DNA of 64,000 bases. It comes from Xylaria sp. FL1777. Lineage: Eukaryota > Ascomycota > Sordariomycetes > Xylariales > Xylariaceae. This document shows, one piece after another, positions 57,299 through 64,000 of this stretch. The notes under the pieces are model-generated. The model was not told the DNA's origin and made no database searches. It worked only from the letters and a program-made list of their open reading frames with translations. How positions within the stretch are numbered: the stretch's first letter is position 1; each line of letters opens with the position of its first letter. Made by a program: the position numbers and the translations under genes. The stretch covers positions 434,001-498,000 of the forward strand of contig MU400513.1 of assembly GCA_022578965.1 (NCBI GenBank), written 5' to 3'.

Positions 57299-60200
57299 AC
57301 TTCGACCACACTACCTGAGTTGGTAGGTAGACATACTGCGTACACATATACATGCTTTTTGTCTTCGCCTCTAAGAACCATTACTGACAACCGATTCACG
57401 GACTACCCTTACCTATGCAGGCAACTATTTGATTAATACACCATACCTACTTGCTTATGGTTGGACGAGCGGATTCCTCACCATCCTCCTAGCCCCACGC
57501 AGCCGGCGCCTAGCAGGTAGGCTCAGAAGTAGGCTCAGAAGTAGACTTGTAGACCCTTTTGCTTTGGGAGGTCTGTCTAGGCACGCAGATCACAAGCACC
57601 GACGGCTCTTTCTGCTGGGCTAGTTTTTCCCCCTCTTCATCCATAATTCCTTTCACCTTCCTTTAGAGTGGCCGTAATACTTCGGCGACATATTTCATCT
57701 GATACGGATGTTGCCCCATGATTATAGATCCGGCTTTTCTAACCTGCCAGATGGGTAGGGGTTGAACTGTATGTAAATCTGGTTCTGAACAGAGTGTTTC
57801 CGAAACCGTCGCCTGCGCACAATTCATAATCGTACAAATGCGAATCTTCACCAAATATACTTACGTACTGTGATAATACATGCCTACTTAGTAGGTAGGT
57901 AGGTTGCTCAATCTAGATCTCCAGCACCCACCCAACAAGTGATCAACTTGGGTATCTACGACTCCACTCCTCCCCTCCCTAGGTACCCGTTACACACTAT
58001 CTTGAGTACAGTATAGATTATGTATACTACGTACCTACATGTACGTGACTGAAATATTTAATTCAGGGTCTTCTTACATCTTTTGGTGGAGACTTCAAGT
58101 AGTTTTCTATTGTGGTCACAAGCAGTGAGCTAAATCTAGTAACATGGATGGACTCTTGTTGAGAATAACTAGAAGCCCATGATTTTAGGATGATTATAAC
58201 TCGGAACTCTGGCTACTATACTAACGTACCTACGTAACCGTTCCTCTCAGCATCGTGGGAGCAACTCCTAGGTACTACTACTAGTACTACTGTAGCCTGC
58301 TGGTAGTATTGTGGTACCCAGCTTCAGCATCGGACCCTGTTAGTACATCTTTCGTACCTGTACCACGACAGACCCCGCGCCAGCTCATTGCTGATACCTA
58401 GCAGGTTTCGGTTCACATGGCGTAATAAGTCTGAGATCTCTTAATGGGTTTGGCTGCCGAGATAGAGATACGGTCTTTTTGGGTGGCAACATCGGCGAGG
58501 AGGAGGACGGGGTGCTTGTAACTTGAACGGTTGATTATACACACGGGATGTCGTCATTCGTGGGCTGGACAAGTACAGTAACCGCTATGAGATGACCAAA
58601 GACTGCTTGATCCTTTCGCGGCTCACCGACTTTTGCCTTCCTCACGTTCTGCTCACGCCTTAAGCAAGGTGAGCATGCGCTCACCTGACCAAGACAGCTT
58701 CGCCAGCCGCACCATGTTGAAGGCCGAGTTGCAGTGCGCCTCGACTCACAATCTCCCTCCCTCATTGCCGTGGAGAGCTCGAGGTGCACGCTGATCCCTA
58801 TCTTCATGCATCTTCTCACCATTGTGGGCGATGTACTATGTAAAACCTAGGGCTTGTGTCTCAAGCCGAGAAAAAACCCCTCCAAAATACACAAACGCAT
58901 GCACATTGATCTAAATTGCTGCAAGGGCTAGGATAAGATTCCAACTGCAAGATGTGACTACATGTACGGTGTTGCGTGATACAGTATATCCAACGAGCCC
59001 TTTACAATAACCCAACTCGCTCCTCTCCCCCCCAGAGGTGGACGATTTTCCAACCTAACTCTCTCTACTCAGACCTATCTCTTGGGCTATAGAGAATAAT
59101 TAGGTAGCCAGCCACTTCATCCATATATGAGAAGTTTTCTACCCGGCCTTGGCCTGCTCTCACATGAAATGGGCTGCGGGCGAGGACGATGGAGGCAGCG
59201 TTCATAGGCTCGACGTACAAGGATCCAAATGCCAGCGCAACATTACAATCCTGCAGCAGATATGCAGACCAGCTGCAGTGGTGAGTTGCAAAAGGAGGGG
59301 CAACGAAGGATCATGGAGGGGTAAAGAGGGGCTGGGCTGCTTTACATTAGGTACCTACCTAGGTTAAGTACATAGGTAGGCAGGCATTCGTAGTACAAGT
59401 CCATCACCTATCGCTGTAGGTATGCTTGAGCAGATTGACAGAAAGGCTCTATGTTACCTAACTACCTAGGTAGCCGGTAGCCCAGACATTGGTCGTTTTC
59501 TCAACAAGTCTTGGATTCATGAATGCAGCGAAGAAATCCAAACGACAGGCATCTACTTGAAATGTATTCGAATAAATTCAGATCACCAAATAGAAATATT
59601 GCAGCTTGTACTGTGCTGAAGTAATCACACATATCCTGGGGATAGTTACTTAGTAATCAGTCTGTTGTTTGCTCGGCCGAGTAAGTATACTTTTACAGGA
59701 CAGAGTACTGAGAATTCTACCAGTTCCTTGGAGCTTTTATTGTGTAAGTATGTTTTGTAAGTTTGTGAAGACCTAGAGATTTCTCGTACTCTACCTAGAT
59801 ACAAAATAGGTAATTGATATAAAAAAGCTACAGAGATGAACAAGAGAGGCTGCGCTCCATCGAATTCACCTAACTAGTCGGTTTACTTGCACAAATATGG
59901 CCCACCTAGGTATATTCTGCACATCACTGAAGAATAACTGAACCGAAATATACCTGAGCTGGCTCCTTTCTTAGGCACTGGCCTGTAGTTTTACGTTTTA
60001 CGTTTTATCTCGATCTAAGTAGGTAGGTAGATTTCCGATATACCTAACCTGGAAACTGCTGGAGAAGGGATATCGTTTCCATTCTGCATCAGGCCCCATT
60101 TCAACAAATGGTGAGAGATCGATACTAATTCACCCCGGAAAAGCAATATATCGGGGCGCTTATGCAATCCCAGATGCAGTCATCCTTGTAATGATAACCT

Positions 60201-60356
60201 TAAATTTTGAGCCTCTATCTTTATCGATAAAGCGATAACCAGAAAATATCCCAGCAATGGTGGGGGACTGTTGTTCATCACGACCAGTCATACCATCTCG
60301 GGACTTTTCCCTCTCAACAGCATTAGTTGCCACCATTCGGCAAGCTTGCTGCCAAG

Positions 60357-63300
60357 ATGCCTTTCATAGATGATGGGTTCGAGGCACTCACAAAGCCGTT
60401 CTACAATGGCAAAAAGCTGACAGATCCTATCTCCGCTGTTGAAGACAAGAATCAGCTGCTTCCTGCGTTCTTGAAGGTGAAAGGTGCGTAGGCTTGTCCT
60501 CTGCCGAGAGACACATATGCGCCCCAGCTAACACTGTTGTCGGTACCAGGTCTTGTGAAACAGTATGTTCCTTCATTTGGTCAGAGGTGGGCGTCTTTTC
60601 TTGTAAAAGTTACTAACCTGTTTATAGACACATCGATTCGTACAACTACTTCGTCGACCATGAAATTAAGGAAATCGTGAGGGCCAATCGAATTGTGAAA
60701 AGCGATGTCGATAGTAGTTTTTGGGTTGAATTCCTTGACATTAGGGTTGAAAGTCCGGAGAGTGTTGGCCAGAATGGATCAACTACCAACCCTAAAGTTA
60801 CTCCCCAAGAATGCCGCTTAAGAGATGCAACTTATTCTGCACGCATTCTTGTTGACGTCGCATATACCCGAGAGAGGCAAAAGATAATTCGACGTAATGT
60901 CGAACTCGCCCGCATGCCTGTCATGCTACGGAGTAACAAATGTCACCTCTATGGAGCGAATAACGCCAAAATGGAAATCATGAACGAGTGTCCCCTGGAT
61001 CCAGGTGGATACTTCATTGTGCGAGGAACGGAAAAGGTCATTCTCATTCAGGAACAGCTCAGCAAGAATCGTGTCATCATTGAGACCGACGAAAAGAATA
61101 ATATCATTACGGCATCCGTCACTAGTTCTACACATGAAAGGAAGTCCAAGACATACGTTACTCTCAAGAAAGAGCGCATCAACCTCCAGCACAACGTTCT
61201 AGCCGAGCCGATACCAATCGTTATTATTCTCAAGGCCCTTGGGGGTCTCACTGATTTCGAAATAATGCAGCTTGTTACTGGCTCCGACGCTAGGTATCAA
61301 GACGATTTCGAGATCAACTTTTCAGAAGCGGTGGTGGCCGAGGTCTTCACCCAGCAACAAGCGCTTGAGTACATTGGTGCGAGAGTGAAGATGGGAATGA
61401 AAGGACGGCCAGCCAGGGGAGGTCCTCCTCAGCCACGGCGTAGTGTCATCGAAGAGGGCCTCGATGCTCTCGCAAATATTGTTATCGCGCATATTCCGGT
61501 CGAGGGCTTGGACTTCCATCCTAAAGCTGTTTATGTTGCTATGATGACGCGGCGAGTTTTGATGGTTCGCCACAATCCAAAACTGGTCGATGATCGAGAT
61601 TTCGTAGGAAACAAGCGTTTCGAACTTGCAGGCCAGCTCCTCTCGCTCCTCTTCGAAGATTTGTTTAAGAATTTCTTGAGTTCTCTCAAATTTAACATTG
61701 AGAATACACTGAAAAAACAGCACCGCGCCATTCCAGCGGACCCTCTCTTGCAGATAGGTGCTCAGGGAAAACATATTACAGAAGGATTAAATCGTGCAAT
61801 ACAGACGGGGAACTGGACTGTTCAACGATTCCGAATGAACCGAGCCGGTGTTACTCATGTGCTGAGCAGACTTAGTTACATAGCTGCGCTTGGAATGATG
61901 ACTCGAATAAGCAGTCAATTTGAAAAGACTCGCAAAGTCAGTGGCCCTCGTGCTCTTCAGCCGTCACAGTGGGGCATGCTCTGTCCATCCGATACCCCTG
62001 AAGGCGAGGCTTGTGGTCTTGTCAAGAATCTGGCGTTAATGACACATATCACTACTGATGCTGATGAAACTCCTATTAAAAGATGGGCTTTTAGTTTGGA
62101 TCCTCCAGCAGAGCCCCTGCGAAATTTCTCCGGTGCGGAGATGCACAAGAAAGGCACGTACATTGTACACATTAACGGAACTCCATTTGCTCTGACTCGG
62201 TTTCCCAAACGATTTGCCGCCAATTTCCGTACTATGAGACGACGTGGGTGGATATCTCCGTTTGTGAGTATCAATGTAAATGAAAATTTATCAGCCGTAC
62301 ACATAGCCACGGACGAAGGTCGAATTTGTCGACCATATATCATCGTTAAGAATGGAAAGCCAAGGATAAAGGAGAGCCAACTAAGGATGCTGCAAGCCGA
62401 GAAAGCATCATTCGATGACTTCCTGCGAAACGGCGTCGTCGAGTATCTCGACGCGAATGAAGAAAACGACACTCTCATCGCTGGCAGCGAGAAAGATATC
62501 ACGAAAGCGACCACTCATCTCGAGATCGAACCTTTTACATTGCTCGGGGCTGTTGCTGGTCTTATTCCTTTCCCACATCACAATCAGTCGCCGCGAAATA
62601 CGTATCAATGTGCTATGGGTAAACAAGCGATTGGAGCTATCGCCTACAACCAATTCAACCGTATTGACACCCTCCTCCTAACTATGGTCTACCCTCAACG
62701 ACCAATGGTCATTAGCAAGACTATAGAACTTATTCACTACGACAAGTTACCCGCAGGCCAGAACGCTACCGTCGTCGTCATGTCCTACTCTGGATATGAT
62801 ATTGAAGATGCTCTTGTACTTAACAAAGCTTCCTTGGACCGCGGCTTTGGACGGGCTCAAGTATTCAAAAAGTACGCGGCCGATCTTCAAAGGTATCCCA
62901 ACGGAAGCCGTGAGCGTATTGGAGACAAAGATCCGGAACTTGATAAGAACAAGGCTTTGTCTAAAGATGGTCTCGCAGACGTTGGCTGGATGGTAGAATC
63001 AGGCCAGGTCATGATCAAGAAGGAGAGTCCCGAAGACACCACAAGCTCAACTATAGGGATGGAACGGAGGGTAGATGCATTCCGTGAAACTCCCATTTCT
63101 TATAAGGCTGCAGACCCGGCGTATATCGACAAGGTCATGATTACCCAGACTGATAGAGAAACCCAGCTCATCAAGGTCCAGACGAGGCAAACTCGACGAC
63201 CTGAAATAGGTGACAAATTTTCGTCCCGTCACGGACAAAAGGGGGTGGTTGGCATAATAGTAGATCAAGAAGACTTGCCATTTTCAGATGCGGGCATAGT

Positions 63301-63946
63301 CCCTGACATTATCATGAACCCCCACGGTTTCCCCTCACGTATGACTGTCGGAAAGCTATTGGAATGTCTAACAGGCAAAGCATCCATTATCAAGGGGCGG
63401 AGAGACTATGGCTATGGAGACGCCTTCCGCTCGCACCCCCTCGAAGCGATGAGTGCGGAACTGGTCGACGCGGGTTTCTCGTGGGAAGGCAAAGATTACT
63501 TCACCTCGGGCATCACAGGCGAGCCTTTGCAAGCGTACATCTTCAACGGCCCTATCTATTACCAGCGACTGAAACACATGGTGCAAGACAAGATGCACTC
63601 GCGCTCACGCGGGCCGCGGGCTATCCTTACGCGCCAGCCCACGGAGGGAAGATCGCGAGACGGTGGACTACGCCTGGGAGAAATGGAACGCGACTGTCTC
63701 GTCGCCTACGGCGCCTCGCAGCTCCTCCTCGAACGTCTTATGACGAGTTCGGACGCCGTCACCCTCGATGTGTGTCAGCGGTGCGGCCTCTTCGGGTCCA
63801 AGGGCTACTGCAACACATGCAGGTCGAGCCAGCAGGTTGCTAAGATGACGATGCCCTATGCCGCGAAGCTGCTGGTGCAGGAGTTAGTCAGCATGAACGT
63901 GGGTGTGCGATTACAGCTAGAAGACGAGTTCCCTCACCCGAGATGA
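60357..63946 (+). CDS. RPC2: RNA polymerase III second-largest subunit
   Basis: Exons 60357-60483, 60550-60562 (a 13-nt microexon) and 60628-63946, with introns of 66 and 65 nt, give 1152 residues, close to the yeast Ret1/Rpc2 length. The start MPFIDDGFEALTKP and the GLVKQHIDSYNYFVDHEIKE block, completed only by the microexon, are typical of Pol III and not of Pol I or II subunits. Conserved beta-subunit motifs follow in order: GGYFIVRGTEKVILIQEQ, LCPSDTPEGEACGLVKNLA, SYSGYDIEDALVLNKAS (about 764), GDKFSSRHGQKGVVG (about 909), and a C-terminal zinc site with C-x2-C and C-x2-C in CQRCGLFGSKGYCNTC (about 1097-1112). With Rpc1 the product forms the catalytic centre that makes tRNA, 5S rRNA and U6 RNA in the nucleus. 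Confidence 0.97.
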
Positions 63947-64000
63947 TGTATTGACGGACCGAACGTGTTGTATATGGCTTCATTTCCGCATTAGGTGGCG
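63947..64000. other. 3' flank of RPC2
   Basis: 54 bases downstream of the stop codon; they probably belong to the 3' UTR. Nothing else can be said. Confidence 0.5.

Larger units (their letters stand above)
55050..60356. other. 5.3 kb gene-poor stretch
   Basis: No domain-bearing frame recognised between the divergent Pumilio and RPC2 genes. It contains a poly-A run (56900-56922), a poly-G patch (55763-55775), and repeated TACCTAGGTA-like words (55722-55750, 56288-56312, 57252-57298, 59346-59386, 59455-59482). The left end probably holds the promoter and leader of the Pumilio gene, and the right end that of RPC2. Confidence 0.5.

Overview
The window is nuclear DNA of a filamentous ascomycete (Pezizomycotina, most likely Sordariomycetes; I cannot narrow it further). 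The evidence is short spliceosomal introns (about 48-150 nt, GTRNGT donors, CTAAC/CTRAY branch sites), a nuclear tRNA with an intron, a Zn2Cys6 regulator, a GH128 wall glucanase and a HET-S-type prion protein. About fourteen protein genes and one tRNA can be supported. They are separated by long gene-poor stretches scattered with short self-complementary TACCTAGGTA-like motifs and simple repeats.

Layout. 0-10 kb: GH128/Asl1-like wall protein (-), a 4.6 kb empty stretch, a seven-exon Zn2Cys6 transcription factor (+) and a low-complexity protein of unknown function (+). 10-17.5 kb: a head-to-head pair of ribosome-biogenesis genes, UTP7 (-) and TSR1 (+), then the urease GTPase UreG (-) and an intron-containing tRNA-Asp. 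17.5-29.7 kb: gene-poor, with a low-complexity hypothetical protein (+), a HIT-type zinc-finger protein (-) and the mitochondrial Fe-S carrier NFU1 (+). 29.7-42.6 kb: 6 kb without a clear gene, then a PSP1-domain protein (+), a coiled-coil protein with an apparent frameshift (+) and ribosomal protein eL15 (+). 44.8-48.6 kb: a divergent pair made of a HET-S-like HeLo/prion protein (-) and an NB-ARC/TPR NLR (+). 50.5-55 kb: a Pumilio (Puf4-type) RNA-binding protein (-). 60.4-63.9 kb: RPC2, the second-largest subunit of RNA polymerase III (+).

The most interesting locus is 44.8-48.6 kb. The HeLo protein ends in two copies of a HET-s-type amyloid repeat. The NLR next door begins with a third copy of the same motif, encoded in its own small first exon. 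The two genes share a promoter region of about 310 bp. This is the arrangement of an amyloid-signalling NLR and its cell-death effector, as known for NWD2/HET-S of Podospora, but here the receptor is NB-ARC plus near-identical TPR repeats, not NACHT plus WD40.

Much of the rest is growth-related housekeeping: UTP7, TSR1, eL15 and RPC2 all serve ribosome or tRNA production. Two genes (UTP7 and the coiled-coil protein at 40.1-41.1 kb) keep their reading frame only if one base is dropped near a GGG run. This suggests homopolymer errors in the assembly, or real lesions.
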